A DNA stretch of 64,000 bases from RYN-230 sp963717125 (GCA_963717125.1 CAVQVG010000015.1:654353-718352), one strand, 5' to 3'. Positions 16,267-25,339 are shown, numbered from the stretch's first letter. Notes: generated from the letters alone by a model not told the origin. Numbers and translations are program-made.

Positions 16267-18027
16267 TCAGGCGGCTTGGCTGGGTGGGCCGTGGCTGTGC
16301 AGGGTTCGGGTCTGGTCGGGGCTGGTGGCGGTAGTCGTGCCGTCGGCGTGCAGAGTGAGGGTCCAGCCCCATTGGTGCACGGCGATCAGATGATGGAAGG
16401 CGCACAACAGGACCAGGTTGGGAAGCGTGGTAGTGCCGCCCCTGGCCTTGGGTTTGAGGTGGTGCACGTGACAGGCGGCGGGTGGGGTGTCGCAGCCGGG
16501 GAAGGCGCAGTGCCGGTCGCGGGTGATGACGGCGCGGCGCAGGGCGCCGGTGATGAGGTTGGTGGGGGTGCCGGTGTCCAGCGGCAGGCTGGCCGAGGGG
16601 AACTGGGCGCCGGTGAGGCGGGTGCGCAGGAACGCGGCCAGCCCGCCCGGCCCGGACAGGACGCTGGCGGCGTGCCGGAGCAGGGTGTCCTGCAGCCGGG
16701 CCAGCGCGGCGGGGGGCAGCGGGGTGCGCGGGTTGGGACGGCCGGCTGGGCCGGTCTGACCGCAGCGGCAGCCGTCCCCATCCTGCCTGGTTTCGCCACC
16801 ACGACCGGGCGCGAGGCTGTCACCACGACCGGGCGCGAGGCCGCTGCCTTGACCGGGCGCGAGGCCGCCAGCCCGGCTGGGGCCGGAACGGCCCCCGCAG
16901 GCGCAGCCGTCACGTAGGCCGGCCAGCAGCTCGGCGGCCAGGGCGGCGAGCGCGGCCTGGTCCACGGTCCCGGTGACGACCGGCGCGATTGCCGCATCGC
17001 ACGCATAGCCCTGGGCGGCGCGGCCGGTCAGCCAGCCCGGCTGCCCCTCAGCCGCCGCCCGCGCCACCCGCGCCGCCTGGGCCGCCTGGGCGGCCTGCGC
17101 CGCCTGGTCGGCGTGGGCGGTGGTCCAGGCGGCTTCGGCGCCGGTGGCGCCGGGCAGGTCACGGAGCTGCTCTAAGGTCAGGTGCAGCTGGACCTGGGTG
17201 GGCTGCCCGGCCCGGCCGGGCAGGCACCCGGCGCCGGCCAGCCGCCGGCACGCCTCCTCCAGCGCGTCATGACGGCGCTGCGGCGCGGTCCGCACATCCT
17301 CGGGCCCGGCCTTCTTCCCCAGCGCCTCCAGCACCGCCGCCAGCGCGGCGGCGCAGGCCGGGGTCAGGTCGCCGTCGAGCACCCCGGCGCCGCCGAACGT
17401 CAGCCCCAGCCGCACCCGCCGCTCACCGAAACCCTCATCCCCACCCGGGCCGCCGCCGGGATCGGGGGCCGCCGTGCGGCGGCGTATCTCCTCCGCCAGC
17501 CCAGCCAGATCCGGCAGCGTCGCACCCCCGGCCGCCGCGGCCAGCAGGATCTCATCCGCGTCATCGCGGCCGCCGCCGGGCAGCTGATCGGTCCAGGTAC
17601 AGACGTGCCGCGCCCACGACGGGGAGAGCGCACCCGCAGCTAACGCCGCCCGGACCGCCGGGTGGCCATCAAGGCGTTTCACCCAGCCGACCGCACCGGC
17701 CGCCGCGCCGCCGGTGACCTGGGTCTGCCACTTCAGCCACGCCCGCGCCGTCTGCTGCCCATCATCCTCATGCGCCCCGCTGGCCGAGAACCCGCCCAGC
17801 ATCCGGGCATGCGCCGCCGTATACGCCGACTCGGCCCGGGCCAGCTCCCGCAGGCACTCCGCCTGCACCACCCCCGGCAGGTCAGCAGCCGCGACGTCGT
17901 TGAGGAACGCCAGCCCAGCCCGCACAGCAGCCAGCGCCTCACCCACCGTTGACGGTTCTTGCCCGGTACACAACGCCAGCCACCTCCTCCCAGGCATAGG
18001 CCGTATCTCGAAGCTCTGTTCGAGCAT
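16267..18027 (-). CDS. HNH endonuclease with DUF222 domain (13E12-type)
   Basis: A 586-residue protein: an N-terminal DUF222 helical domain (about residues 20-330), an Ala/Gly-rich middle with a short repeat (LAPGRGDS-like, three copies), and a C-terminal HNH nuclease domain with CAFPGC, CHVHHLKP and LCAFHH, the paired cysteine/histidine zinc and catalytic residues. Family members are abundant, variably placed genes in actinomycetes, often regarded as mobile-like. ATG at 18027 is one of three possible starts (also 18123 and 17997); no start has a strong ribosome site. It lies between parS and parB, an unusual spot in an otherwise conserved cluster. Confidence 0.85.
   Translation of the reverse strand: MLEQSFEIRPMPGRRWLALCTGQEPSTVGEALAAVRAGLAFLNDVAAADLPGVVQAECLRELARAESAYTAAHARMLGGFSASGAHEDDGQQTARAWLKWQTQVTGGAAAGAVGWVKRLDGHPAVRAALAAGALSPSWARHVCTWTDQLPGGGRDDADEILLAAAAGGATLPDLAGLAEEIRRRTAAPDPGGGPGGDEGFGERRVRLGLTFGGAGVLDGDLTPACAAALAAVLEALGKKAGPEDVRTAPQRRHDALEEACRRLAGAGCLPGRAGQPTQVQLHLTLEQLRDLPGATGAEAAWTTAHADQAAQAAQAAQAARVARAAAEGQPGWLTGRAAQGYACDAAIAPVVTGTVDQAALAALAAELLAGLRDGCACGGRSGPSRAGGLAPGQGSGLAPGRGDSLAPGRGGETRQDGDGCRCGQTGPAGRPNPRTPLPPAALARLQDTLLRHAASVLSGPGGLAAFLRTRLTGAQFPSASLPLDTGTPTNLITGALRRAVITRDRHCAFPGCDTPPAACHVHHLKPKARGGTTTLPNLVLLCAFHHLIAVHQWGWTLTLHADGTTTATSPDQTRTLHSHGPPSQAA
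16804..16875 (-). repeat. 24-bp tandem repeat inside the HNH gene
   Basis: Three copies of a 24-base unit beginning ACCGGGCGCGAGG start at 16804, 16828 and 16852. In frame on the minus strand they encode an eight-residue repeat (LAPGRGDS, LAPGQGSG) in the linker before the HNH domain, so copy-number changes would keep the frame. Confidence 0.7.
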
Positions 18028-18284
18028 AGCCGAGCCCGCCGACAAAACCTCGCGTCCATCCCGCTGGGTCAATGCCGACCAGTGGGATGCCCGCGAAGAC
18101 CGGCTGGGAGACGGAACCATCATCGCCGCCCGGGACCTATCCGCTCAGCGGAGACCATCTCGGCCGAGGCGCTGGGCCGGCTACCTCGATCGGGCCGACC
18201 AACTCAGCCACATCTGCCGGTCCAGCCGGGGACTCGCGGTGGTACCCCAACCCCGGGCTCAGCCCGGTCAGATCCACCGCCCAG
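18028..18284. other. Intergenic stretch, no gene seen
   Basis: 257 bases between the HNH gene start and the SDR stop. Open frames here are extensions or shadows of neighbours; no convincing promoter or hairpin was identified. Confidence 0.4.
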
Positions 18285-19165
18285 TCACGGTGCCGGCATC
18301 TCCGCAGCGGGTGCCTCGGCACCATGCCGCCAGGCGGCCAACTTCCCGGCGATCCGGTAGCCGGACGTGATGAAGACATCGAAGGCCCGGTCGGGCAGCA
18401 CCTGCCGGGTAGTGATCGCCATCCGGGCACCCCGGCCGGCCACATAGCGGGTCCGGGGCCGCGACGCGGTGGCGGCCCGGGCGATGGTGTCCGCGATGAC
18501 TGACGGCGGGGAGGCCAGCGCGGAGAACGCCGCCAGCACCGCGGCCACCGTCGCCGCCTGCTTCTGGTACGCGCCGCCCGCTGACGCCTGGCGTAGCTTC
18601 TGCGCGGAGATGGCACCCCACTCGGTACGGATCGTCCCCGGCTCAATGATGACCACATCGATGCCGAACGGGCGCAGTTCCACGCGGAGGCTGTCGCTCA
18701 GCCCTTTCACCGCGAACTTGGCCGCGTGGTACCAGTCGCCGAGCGGCTCGTAGATCTTTCCACCGATGGACGAGATGTTGATGATCCGGCCGCGGCTCTG
18801 GCGGCGCATCTGCGGCAGCACCAGCTGGATGAGCCGGGCCAGGCCGAACACGTTGACCTCGAACTGGTAGCGGGCCTCGCTGAGCGGGACATCTTCCAGC
18901 GCGCCGTACGAGCCGTAGCCCGCGTTGTTCACCAGCACGTCGATCCGGCCCTGCTCGGTCATCATCTGCTCTACCTCGGCCGTGGTCGCCCGCTCGTCAG
19001 TCACATCCGCAGCCAGGGTCCGGATACCCATCCGGTCCAGGCCCGCCATCCGGTCCCCCCGCCGGGCCAGGCCGTAGACGTGGTAACCGAGTCCGTGCAG
19101 TCGCTGGGCAGTGGCCTCACCTATCCGGACGAGGCACCAGTGACCAGAGCAACGTTAGGAGGCAT
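18285..19165 (-). pseudogene. Short-chain dehydrogenase/reductase interrupted by a one-base frameshift
   Basis: Reading from ATG at 19165 (ribosome site GGAGGA upstream) gives MPPNVALVTGASSG and then TAG at 19123-19121. Removing the shift, i.e. restoring one base near 19125, continues IGEATAQRLHGLGYHVYGLARRG and joins the long downstream frame with NNAGYGSYGA, the catalytic serine (NISSIGG) and YHAAK (YxxxK). The break is therefore inside the NAD(P)-binding TGxxxGIG loop. Without correction, translation could start only at 19049 and lack the cofactor loop. Either a recent inactivation or a sequencing error. Confidence 0.8.
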
Positions 19166-19224
19166 GCCCTTTCATTCCTCCGCCGCAGCGCGGTTAACCG
19201 GACCGCTGCTCCTCCATGTGCTGA

Positions 19225-19248
19225 CCGCAGTTTCACGTGAAACTGCGG
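19225..19248. promoter_or_regulatory. parS: Second parS-like site, 24-bp perfect palindrome
   Basis: The core GTTTCACGTGAAAC (19230-19243) equals the central 14 bases of parS; the outer parS bases (T and A) are replaced, but dyad symmetry extends to 24 bases with arms CCGCAGTTTCAC. It lies 3 bases beyond the parB stop codon, so ParB may bind next to its own gene. Confidence 0.85.
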
Positions 19249-19251
19249 CGG

Positions 19252-20235
19252 CTACGCGCTCAGCGCCGCGGCCCACTCCGGGGACATGGTGGTGATAATC
19301 CGCTCCAGGTCCTCGATCGTGCCGAACTCGACCACGATCTTGCCCTTACGCTTGCCGAGCTCCACCTTTACGCGAGTGTCGAACGCGTCGGACAGCCGGT
19401 CGGCCAGCCGGTCCAGTGCGGGCGCCGTTGGCTGCCGCACCGCCGGGCGCCGGGCCTTGGCCGGCCGCACCCCACCCATGGTCACGATCTCCTCGACCGC
19501 CCGGACCGACAGGCCCTCGGCCACGATGCGGTGCGCCAGGTGATCCTGAGCCGCCGGGTCATCCAGCGACAGCAGGGCACGCGCGTGCCCAGCGCTCAGT
19601 ACGCCCGCCGCCACCCGGCGCTGTACCGCGCCCGACAGTTGCAGCAAGCGGAGCGTGTTCGAGATGTGCGGCCGGGACCGGCCTACCTTTTTGGCCAGCT
19701 CTTCATGCGTGGCACCGAAGTCATCGAGCAGTTGCTGATAGGCGGCTGCCTCTTCGAGCGGGTTCAGCTGTTCCCGGTGCAGGTTCTCCATCAGCGCATC
19801 GCGCAGCATGTCGTCGTCGCCGGTGGCCCGCACGATGGCCGGGATCTGGGTCAGTCCGGCACGCTGCGATGCCCGCCAGCGGCGTTCCCCCATGACCAGC
19901 TCGTACTGCCCGGGGCCGGCCTCGCGGACGACGACCGGCTGCAGCAGGCCTACTTCCTTGATGGAGTCGGCCAGCTCGTCCAGGGCCTCATCATCGAACA
20001 CCTCGCGAGGCTGGCGAGGGTTAGCGGCGACCGCCTCGATCGGCAACTCCTGGAAGTAGGCGCCGCCGACCGAACCGCCAGTGCCGGGGAACCAGCCGTC
20101 CGCTCCGGCTGGTCCCGCCGTGCCTGGGACCGGAGCGGCCTGGACGGAGCCAGCGGACGGCCCGGCACCGGGCATGGGCCCAGTAGGGATGAGCGCACCG
20201 AGACCCTTGCCGAGCCCGCGCTTCTGCTGAGCCAT
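19252..20235 (-). CDS. parB: Chromosome partitioning protein ParB
   Basis: CTPase and centromere-binding protein that loads at parS and spreads along DNA for chromosome segregation. The 327-residue protein starts MAQQKRGLGKGLGALIPTG, a ParA-contacting N-terminus, then has the CTP-binding motif GERRWRASQRAG, a helix-turn-helix region (QLLDDFGATHEELAKKVGRSRPHISNTLRLL-like), and a C-terminal dimerisation part. ATG at 20235 has GAGGAG upstream; the longer open frame intrudes into the spacer. It is 142 bases downstream of parA on the same strand. Confidence 0.96.
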   Translation of the reverse strand: MAQQKRGLGKGLGALIPTGPMPGAGPSAGSVQAAPVPGTAGPAGADGWFPGTGGSVGGAYFQELPIEAVAANPRQPREVFDDEALDELADSIKEVGLLQPVVVREAGPGQYELVMGERRWRASQRAGLTQIPAIVRATGDDDMLRDALMENLHREQLNPLEEAAAYQQLLDDFGATHEELAKKVGRSRPHISNTLRLLQLSGAVQRRVAAGVLSAGHARALLSLDDPAAQDHLAHRIVAEGLSVRAVEEIVTMGGVRPAKARRPAVRQPTAPALDRLADRLSDAFDTRVKVELGKRKGKIVVEFGTIEDLERIITTMSPEWAAALSA

Positions 20236-20377
20236 CGCCTCTCCTCGCCGCTGCGGTCTGTGCTGCCGGCCCTGCCGGGGAACCGGGCGGTGCCCATCGC
20301 GCCCGGCGCTGCGCCGGGTGGCTCCCCAGAAGAGCATGCCATCCCGCAGCGGTAGATGCGCCCACTGCCGGGCTGGC

Positions 20378-21604
20378 TCAGCCTGACTCCGAGCGGAAGG
20401 CCATCTCGCGGGCGGCCTCCAGGTAGGCGATCGCGCCGCTCGACCCGGGATCGTAGGTCATTACCGACTGCCCGTAGCTGGGCGCCTCGGAGACCCGCAC
20501 GCTGCGCGGGATGATGGACTGCAGCACCACGTCGCCGAAGTGGCTGCGGACCTCGTCGGCCACCTGGGAGGCGAGCCGGGTCCGGCCGTCGTACATGGTG
20601 AGCAGGATGGTGGAGATGGCCAGCCCCGGGTTCAGATGGCTTCGCACCAGGTCCACGGTGCGCAGCAGCTGCTCCAGCCCTTCCAGCGCGTAGTACTCGC
20701 ACTGGATGGGGATGAGCACCTCGGCCGCGGCGACCAGGGCGTTGACCGTCAGCAGCCCGAGCGACGGCGGGCAGTCGATCAGGATGTAGTCGAGTTGTGA
20801 CTCATCGTATGAATCCAGCGCCCGGGACAGCCGGCCCTCGCGGGCCACCATCGGGACCAGCTCGATTTCGGCCCCCGCCAGGTCGATGGTGGCCGGCGCG
20901 CAGTACAGCAGGGGGATGTCGTCCACGGCGCGGATGATCCCGACCAACGGCTGGTCATCGACCAGCACGTGATAAATGGACGTGGTGCCGGCCCGGTGCT
21001 CCACATCGAGCGCGGTCGACGCATTGCCCTGCGGGTCCAGGTCGATGACCAGCACCCGGGAGCCATGCTGCGCCAGCGCGGCGGCCAGGTTGACCGCCGT
21101 GGTGGTCTTGCCCACGCCGCCCTTCTGGTTGGCGATCGTGATCACCCGGCAGGCGGCCGGCCGGGGCCACGCCCGCTCCCGGGCACTGCCCGCGCCGGGG
21201 GCACGAGCCGGGTCGCCGCCGGGCGGCCCGGCTGCCTGCCTCGCCGCTGGAATCACCATCTCCGGATGGCCGCCGCCCACGACGACGTTCCCGGCCGAGC
21301 TGCTGCCCTCGCTCACCACGTCTCCCTGCTCGCCAGTGTCCCGAGCGGCCGGTCCCCGGCGCCGTCCCATGTCCCCCCCGATTCCGTTGACCTGCCCGCT
21401 GTCCTCCGACGCGGCTGGCCATCCCGGTCCGGGGGGCAGGCTCACCGGCGCGGCCGCAACCGCCGCCGCCCGGTCAGCCCTTTCGGTGGGCCAGCCGAGT
21501 CCCTGACTTCCCTCGCCCGTCCCGCGGTAACCCCCAGCCGCGGAACCGGCGGCCTGGCCCGGCCCGGCTCCATCTGGCCATCCCAGGCCGCCTGCGGAAG
21601 CCAT
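20378..21604 (-). CDS. parA: Chromosome partitioning ATPase ParA
   Basis: Deviant Walker-type ATPase that moves ParB-parS complexes. The 408-residue protein has a low-complexity N-terminal extension of about 150 residues, then TIANQKGGVGKTTTAVNLA (Walker A at 161-168), VLVIDLDPQGNAS and YILIDCPPSLG. ATG at 21604 is supported by GGAGGAG upstream; the extension is thus likely real and is longer than in most chromosomal ParA proteins. It lies 36 bases after rsmG in a parA-parB/rsmG cluster. Confidence 0.95.
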   Translation of the reverse strand: MASAGGLGWPDGAGPGQAAGSAAGGYRGTGEGSQGLGWPTERADRAAAVAAAPVSLPPGPGWPAASEDSGQVNGIGGDMGRRRGPAARDTGEQGDVVSEGSSSAGNVVVGGGHPEMVIPAARQAAGPPGGDPARAPGAGSARERAWPRPAACRVITIANQKGGVGKTTTAVNLAAALAQHGSRVLVIDLDPQGNASTALDVEHRAGTTSIYHVLVDDQPLVGIIRAVDDIPLLYCAPATIDLAGAEIELVPMVAREGRLSRALDSYDESQLDYILIDCPPSLGLLTVNALVAAAEVLIPIQCEYYALEGLEQLLRTVDLVRSHLNPGLAISTILLTMYDGRTRLASQVADEVRSHFGDVVLQSIIPRSVRVSEAPSYGQSVMTYDPGSSGAIAYLEAAREMAFRSESG

Positions 21605-21640
21605 CGCCGCGCTCCTCCCTGCTCCGCGCAGTCCGGTCCG

Positions 21641-22306
21641 CTAGCGACCAGCGACCAGCCGCACGACTGTCGCAGCGCGATCGACCTTACCGTCCCCGAC
21701 CCGCACTACGGTTACCTCTCGCATACCCAGCCGGCGCAGCACCGGCCGGGCCTCGGCGACCTCCTTGTCCACGGTCGCGCCCTTGATAGCTAGTATCAGG
21801 CCGCCGGGCCGCACCAGACCCGCCGCCAGGCCGGCCAGCCGGTCCAGCGGCGCCACCGCGCGCGCGGTCACCACATCCGCGCGCAGCTTGCCCGCTACCT
21901 CCTCGGAGCTGGCCCGGCGTACCTCGGCGTTGCCCAGCCGCAACTCGGCCACGCACTGGGTGAGGAAGGTCGCCCGCCGCTCCATCCGCTCCAGCAGGGT
22001 CACCTGGACGTCCGGCAGCAGCAGGGCCAGCACGATGCCCGGCAGCCCGGCACCGGAACCCAGGTCCACCAGGGTGGACGGCGTCGGCACCAGGTCGGTG
22101 AGGGCAGCGCAGTTCAGCACGTGCCGGGTCCACAGCCGCGGCACCTCGCGAGGCCCCAGCAGTCCCCAGGCCACGCCGGGCCCGGCCAGCAGCCGCACAT
22201 AGTGCTCGGCGGCGGGCAGCACGGCCCCAAACACCGAGACCGCCTCCGCCGGGGGATCCGGCGGGGGATCCGGCGGCGCCACGGCAGGAACCGCGCCCAA
22301 GCTCAC
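21641..22306 (-). CDS. rsmG: 16S rRNA (guanine527-N7)-methyltransferase RsmG
   Basis: SAM-dependent methyltransferase that modifies G527 of 16S rRNA; losses give low-level streptomycin resistance in other bacteria. The 221-residue protein has LVDLGSGAGLPGIVLALLLPDVQVTLLE (SAM-binding motif I and acidic end of strand 2) and LADVVTARAVAPLDRL-type motif. GTG at 22306 is preferred because it lies 7 bases after the jag stop; the longer frame overlaps jag. An N-terminal proline-rich stretch (PPDPPPDPP) is encoded by a short GGGGGATCC repeat. Confidence 0.94.
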   Translation of the reverse strand: MSLGAVPAVAPPDPPPDPPAEAVSVFGAVLPAAEHYVRLLAGPGVAWGLLGPREVPRLWTRHVLNCAALTDLVPTPSTLVDLGSGAGLPGIVLALLLPDVQVTLLERMERRATFLTQCVAELRLGNAEVRRASSEEVAGKLRADVVTARAVAPLDRLAGLAAGLVRPGGLILAIKGATVDKEVAEARPVLRRLGMREVTVVRVGDGKVDRAATVVRLVAGR

Positions 22307-22313
22307 CCCAGGG

Positions 22314-23036
22314 TCAGCTAACCGGGAACACGACCACCCTGCGGTTCGGCTCCTCGCCCTCGGACTCACTGCGCAGTCCGGCGGCCGCGACCGCATCATG
22401 CACGACCTTCCGCTCGAACGGGGTCATCGCCTCGAGGCGCCGGGGCACCCCGCTGGACCGGACCTCGTCGGCGGCGTCCCGGCCCAGCTCGGCCAGCTCG
22501 GACCGGCGCTGGGCCCGGTAGCCGCCCACGTCGAGCATGATCCGGGTACGGTTGCCGGTCTGCCGGTGCACGGCCAGCCGGGTCAGCTCCTGGAGCGCCT
22601 CGAGGACTTCGCCACGCGGGCCGATGAGTTCGTCCAGCGTGGCCCCGACCACGGAGACCAGGGCCCGGTCGCCTTCGACGTCCATGTCGATGTCGCCATC
22701 GAGGTCGGCGACGTCGAGTAGCCCCTCCACGTAGTCGGCCGCGATCTCGCTCTCCTGCTCCAGGTCGGCCGGGTCCGCCGCTGGCTCGGCCGGGGCGCCG
22801 TCGTCCGCGCCGCCGTCGTCCGCGCCGCCGTCGTCCGCGGCCTCATCCTCCGCGGCCTTATCGTCCTCGGCCGCACTGTCCTCGGCCGCGTCGTCCGCAG
22901 CCTCGTCCGCGAGCCCGTCAGCGTCGTGATCCAGGCCCGGCTCAACCCGGGCAGCACTGTCCGCTTCGTCCCCTGCCAATGCCTGGCCTGCAAGATCACC
23001 GCTGGTAACGGTGCCTGCATTGTCCGCTTGGCTCAC
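22314..23036 (-). CDS. jag: Jag/KhpB-type RNA-binding protein (KH and R3H domains)
   Basis: A 240-residue single-stranded nucleic-acid-binding protein. After MSQADNAG it has an acidic Asp/Ala/Glu-rich region (about residues 20-95, with repeated ADDGG), then a KH domain including the loop LIGPRGEVLEALQELTRLAVHR, and a C-terminal R3H domain with MTPFERKVVHDAVA. GTG at 23036 is chosen because GGAGGG lies 8 bases upstream and the larger frame runs into yidC. It is downstream of yidC, the conserved order in bacteria (Rv3920c position). Confidence 0.92.
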   Translation of the reverse strand: MSQADNAGTVTSGDLAGQALAGDEADSAARVEPGLDHDADGLADEAADDAAEDSAAEDDKAAEDEAADDGGADDGGADDGAPAEPAADPADLEQESEIAADYVEGLLDVADLDGDIDMDVEGDRALVSVVGATLDELIGPRGEVLEALQELTRLAVHRQTGNRTRIMLDVGGYRAQRRSELAELGRDAADEVRSSGVPRRLEAMTPFERKVVHDAVAAAGLRSESEGEEPNRRVVVFPVS

Positions 23037-23109
23037 GACCAGGTCCCTCCTCAGTTCCGGCTCGGTGCATCCTGGCACGGCACGTGCCCGGGTCTTGCCG
23101 ACCAACGCT

Positions 23110-24504
23110 CTATCGCTTGCCCGAACGCCGGCTTCGCGACTGGCGTACCGGCTGCTGCCTGACGATCTTAGTCTCGGGCTCGGCCGCCGGCGGCGGCTCA
23201 GCCTCGGCCCGGCCGCCCTTGACCAGCCGGCGCAGGCCGCTAACGGCGCCGCCGCCGCCACCGCTGTTGCCATTCGAGCCGGACCCCTTGGCCGGACCCG
23301 ACCCGGCCGCCGCCTTGGCCGGCTGGCGGCTGGCCGGCTTGGCCGCCCCATCGGCCGGCTTGGCTGGCCCGCTGACCGACGGCTCGGCCGCGGGCTTGGC
23401 AGCCGGCTTGCGCAACTGGTTGATCGGCTGCTTGTCAGCCTGCCCGGACGGCGCTGGCGCGGCCGTGCTGGCCGGCTGACTGGCGGGCGTTTTGCCAGCT
23501 TGTCCTGCGGGCTTGCCGGCCGCGGCTTTGGCCGACGCGGCCTTGCCCGACGTGGCTCTGGCCGGCGCCGCCTTGCCCGACGCGGCCTTGGCCCCCTGCT
23601 GCTGCCGGGCCGCCGCCCGGCCGGCCGCGGTCACGGTGCCGCCCGTCCTGGCCGGCCCGCCGCTGGCCTGTTTCCCGCCCGCCTTGCCGGTCAGCGCCGC
23701 CGCCCCGGCCGCCGCGCCCGCGGGCACCGGCGGCGGGAACCGCTTGAACAGCACGTACTGCTGGCCCAGCGTCCACAGGTTGGTGGTCACCCAGTACATG
23801 ACCAGCCCGTACTGCCAGTACAGGCCGGACAGCGCGAACACCGGCACGATGTACTGCATCATCTTCTGCGACGAAGCCATCGGGTTGTCCGGGTCGACCT
23901 GCGGGGTCATCCCGCGCTTCATGCTCTGCCGCACGGTCATGAACGTGGTCGTCGCGCTGACCACGACGGTGAGCAGGATGACGATCCGCTGCGAGGTGTC
24001 GAGTGGGAAGAACGTGGGCGGCAAGAGCTTGGACAGCAGCCGGTCCGCGACGGTCACGCCCAGGATGTGCGCGGTCTGGGCACTGTGCACCACGGCCGGG
24101 GTGAGGCCGTACTTCGGTTCGTCCAGCGAGATCGCCCGCAGGACGCCGAACAGCGCGAAGAACACCGGGAGCTGGGCCACCACCGGGAGGCACCCGGCTA
24201 GCGGGTTGGCCCCGTTCTCCTTGTACAGCTTCATGGTTTCTTCGTTGAGCTTCTGCCGGTCGCCCTTGTACTTCTTCTTCAGCTCCGCGACCTGCGGCGC
24301 GAGCGCGGTCATCTTTCTGGTCGCGTGCATCTGCTTGATGAACAGCGGCACCAGGAGCAGCCGCATGATGATGACAAGGAACACGATCGTCAGTGCCCAG
24401 GCCCACCCACTGGACGGGCCGAACAGTGCGCCGAACACAGCGTGCAGGCGCATGATCACCCAGGCGACCGCCTCATACAGCGGATCAAGCAGCGGGATAC
24501 TCAC
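23110..24504 (-). CDS. yidC: Membrane protein insertase YidC
   Basis: Inserts and folds membrane proteins, alone or with Sec. The 464-residue protein is the short gram-positive form: hydrophobic segments begin at LYEAVAWVIMRLHAVFGALFG and WALTIVFLVIIMRLLLVPLFIKQM, followed by the cytosolic hairpin (KMTALAPQVAELKKKYKGDRQKLNEETMKLYK region) and further helices up to about residue 250. The remaining about 200 residues are Ala/Lys/Pro-rich with SGKAA-like repeats and a basic end RSRRSGKR, probably ribosome-contacting. GTG at 24504 has AAGGAG upstream and overlaps the yidD stop by 4 bases. Confidence 0.95.
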   Translation of the reverse strand: MSIPLLDPLYEAVAWVIMRLHAVFGALFGPSSGWAWALTIVFLVIIMRLLLVPLFIKQMHATRKMTALAPQVAELKKKYKGDRQKLNEETMKLYKENGANPLAGCLPVVAQLPVFFALFGVLRAISLDEPKYGLTPAVVHSAQTAHILGVTVADRLLSKLLPPTFFPLDTSQRIVILLTVVVSATTTFMTVRQSMKRGMTPQVDPDNPMASSQKMMQYIVPVFALSGLYWQYGLVMYWVTTNLWTLGQQYVLFKRFPPPVPAGAAAGAAALTGKAGGKQASGGPARTGGTVTAAGRAAARQQQGAKAASGKAAPARATSGKAASAKAAAGKPAGQAGKTPASQPASTAAPAPSGQADKQPINQLRKPAAKPAAEPSVSGPAKPADGAAKPASRQPAKAAAGSGPAKGSGSNGNSGGGGGAVSGLRRLVKGGRAEAEPPPAAEPETKIVRQQPVRQSRSRRSGKR

Positions 24505-24815
24505 GAACTAGCTCCTTGCGATGGGGGCGACAGCCGCCCCACGCGGCGTGGCGGCACCGGGTCGTAGCCGCCAGGGTGGAACGGATGACAGCGGCCGATC
24601 CGGCATACCGCCAGCCAGGAGCCGCGGAGCGCGCCGTGCTCGCGCACCGCCTCCAAGGCGTAAGCGCTGCACGACGGCGCGAACCGGCACCTGGCGCCCA
24701 GCAGTGGGCTGATGAACCGGCGGTACCCGCCGATCAGCCAGAGCAGGACAGCCGCCACCGGCGACGGCCGATCTGGCCGCTGCCCGGCTACGCCCATCCT
24801 GGCTGAGCTGGTCAT
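24501..24815 (-). CDS. yidD: Membrane protein insertion efficiency factor YidD
   Basis: A 104-residue small protein assisting YidC-dependent insertion. It shows the family pattern: an amphipathic N-terminal helix (WLIGGYRRFISPLLG), CRFAPSCSAYALEAVREHG, and CRIGRCHPFHPGGYDPVP. ATG at 24815 overlaps the rnpA stop (ATGA), and its own stop overlaps the yidC start (GTGA), so rnpA-yidD-yidC are translationally coupled. Confidence 0.95.
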   Translation of the reverse strand: MTSSARMGVAGQRPDRPSPVAAVLLWLIGGYRRFISPLLGARCRFAPSCSAYALEAVREHGALRGSWLAVCRIGRCHPFHPGGYDPVPPRRVGRLSPPSQGASS

Positions 24816-25174
24816 CGGCTCAGCGCCCCCACCTGCCGCCGGAGCAACGTGTCGATCACCAAGTCGAGTTCGGCGGCTAGTTCCGACTGGCGCGCGGTCG
24901 CGGCCCGCGGGTTCGCACGGACCACAAGAAGGCTACCTGCCGGCAGAGAGTCGAGCCGCCCGCGGACCAGTTCGCGCAACCGCCTGCGTACCTTGTTCCG
25001 GACGACCGCGCCGCCCACCGCGCGGCTCACGATGAAGCCCACCCGGGGCGGCACCGGATCGCCGGCCTGGACCAGCAGGTGCCCCGTCAGCAGCGAGCGG
25101 CCGACCCGGCTGCCACCCCGGATGGCGGCGGAGAAATCGTCGCGCCGCCGGATCCGGGCCGCTGCGGGAAGCAA
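24812..25174 (-). CDS. rnpA: Ribonuclease P protein component
   Basis: Protein subunit that helps the RNase P RNA mature tRNA 5' ends. The 120-residue basic protein contains RRRDDFSAAIRGG at the N-terminus and the RNR signature region RNKVRRRLREL preceded by GFIVSRAVGGAVV. The start is TTG at 25174, giving MLPAAARIRR, the usual family start; the ribosome site is weak. It lies 27 bases after rpmH. Confidence 0.95.
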   Translation of the reverse strand: MLPAAARIRRRDDFSAAIRGGSRVGRSLLTGHLLVQAGDPVPPRVGFIVSRAVGGAVVRNKVRRRLRELVRGRLDSLPAGSLLVVRANPRAATARQSELAAELDLVIDTLLRRQVGALSR

Positions 25175-25201
25175 GGCTAACCTCGCGCCGGCGCGGGCTG
25201 G

Positions 25202-25339
25202 TCAGACACTGAGCCGCGCGCGGCCCTTACGCCGCCGCGCGGCCAGGATGGCGCGCCCGGCCCTGGTCCGCATGCGCAGCCGGAACCCGTGCGTCTTCGC
25301 ACGCCGTCGGTTGTTCGGCTGAAACGTACGCTTGCTCAC
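25202..25339 (-). CDS. rpmH: 50S ribosomal protein L34
   Basis: A 45-residue, extremely basic ribosomal protein: SKRTFQPNNRRRAKTHGF at the start and GRARLSV at the end. GTG at 25339 has GGAG 8 bases upstream. It is the first gene of the minus-strand rpmH-rnpA-yidD-yidC-jag-rsmG-parA-parB series, divergent from dnaA. Confidence 0.97.
   Translation of the reverse strand: MSKRTFQPNNRRRAKTHGFRLRMRTRAGRAILAARRRKGRARLSV

Noticed and set aside
16267..18027. HNH/DUF222 gene as part of an insertion sequence or intein
   Set aside because: No terminal inverted repeats, target duplications or transposase were visible; it is a free-standing gene.
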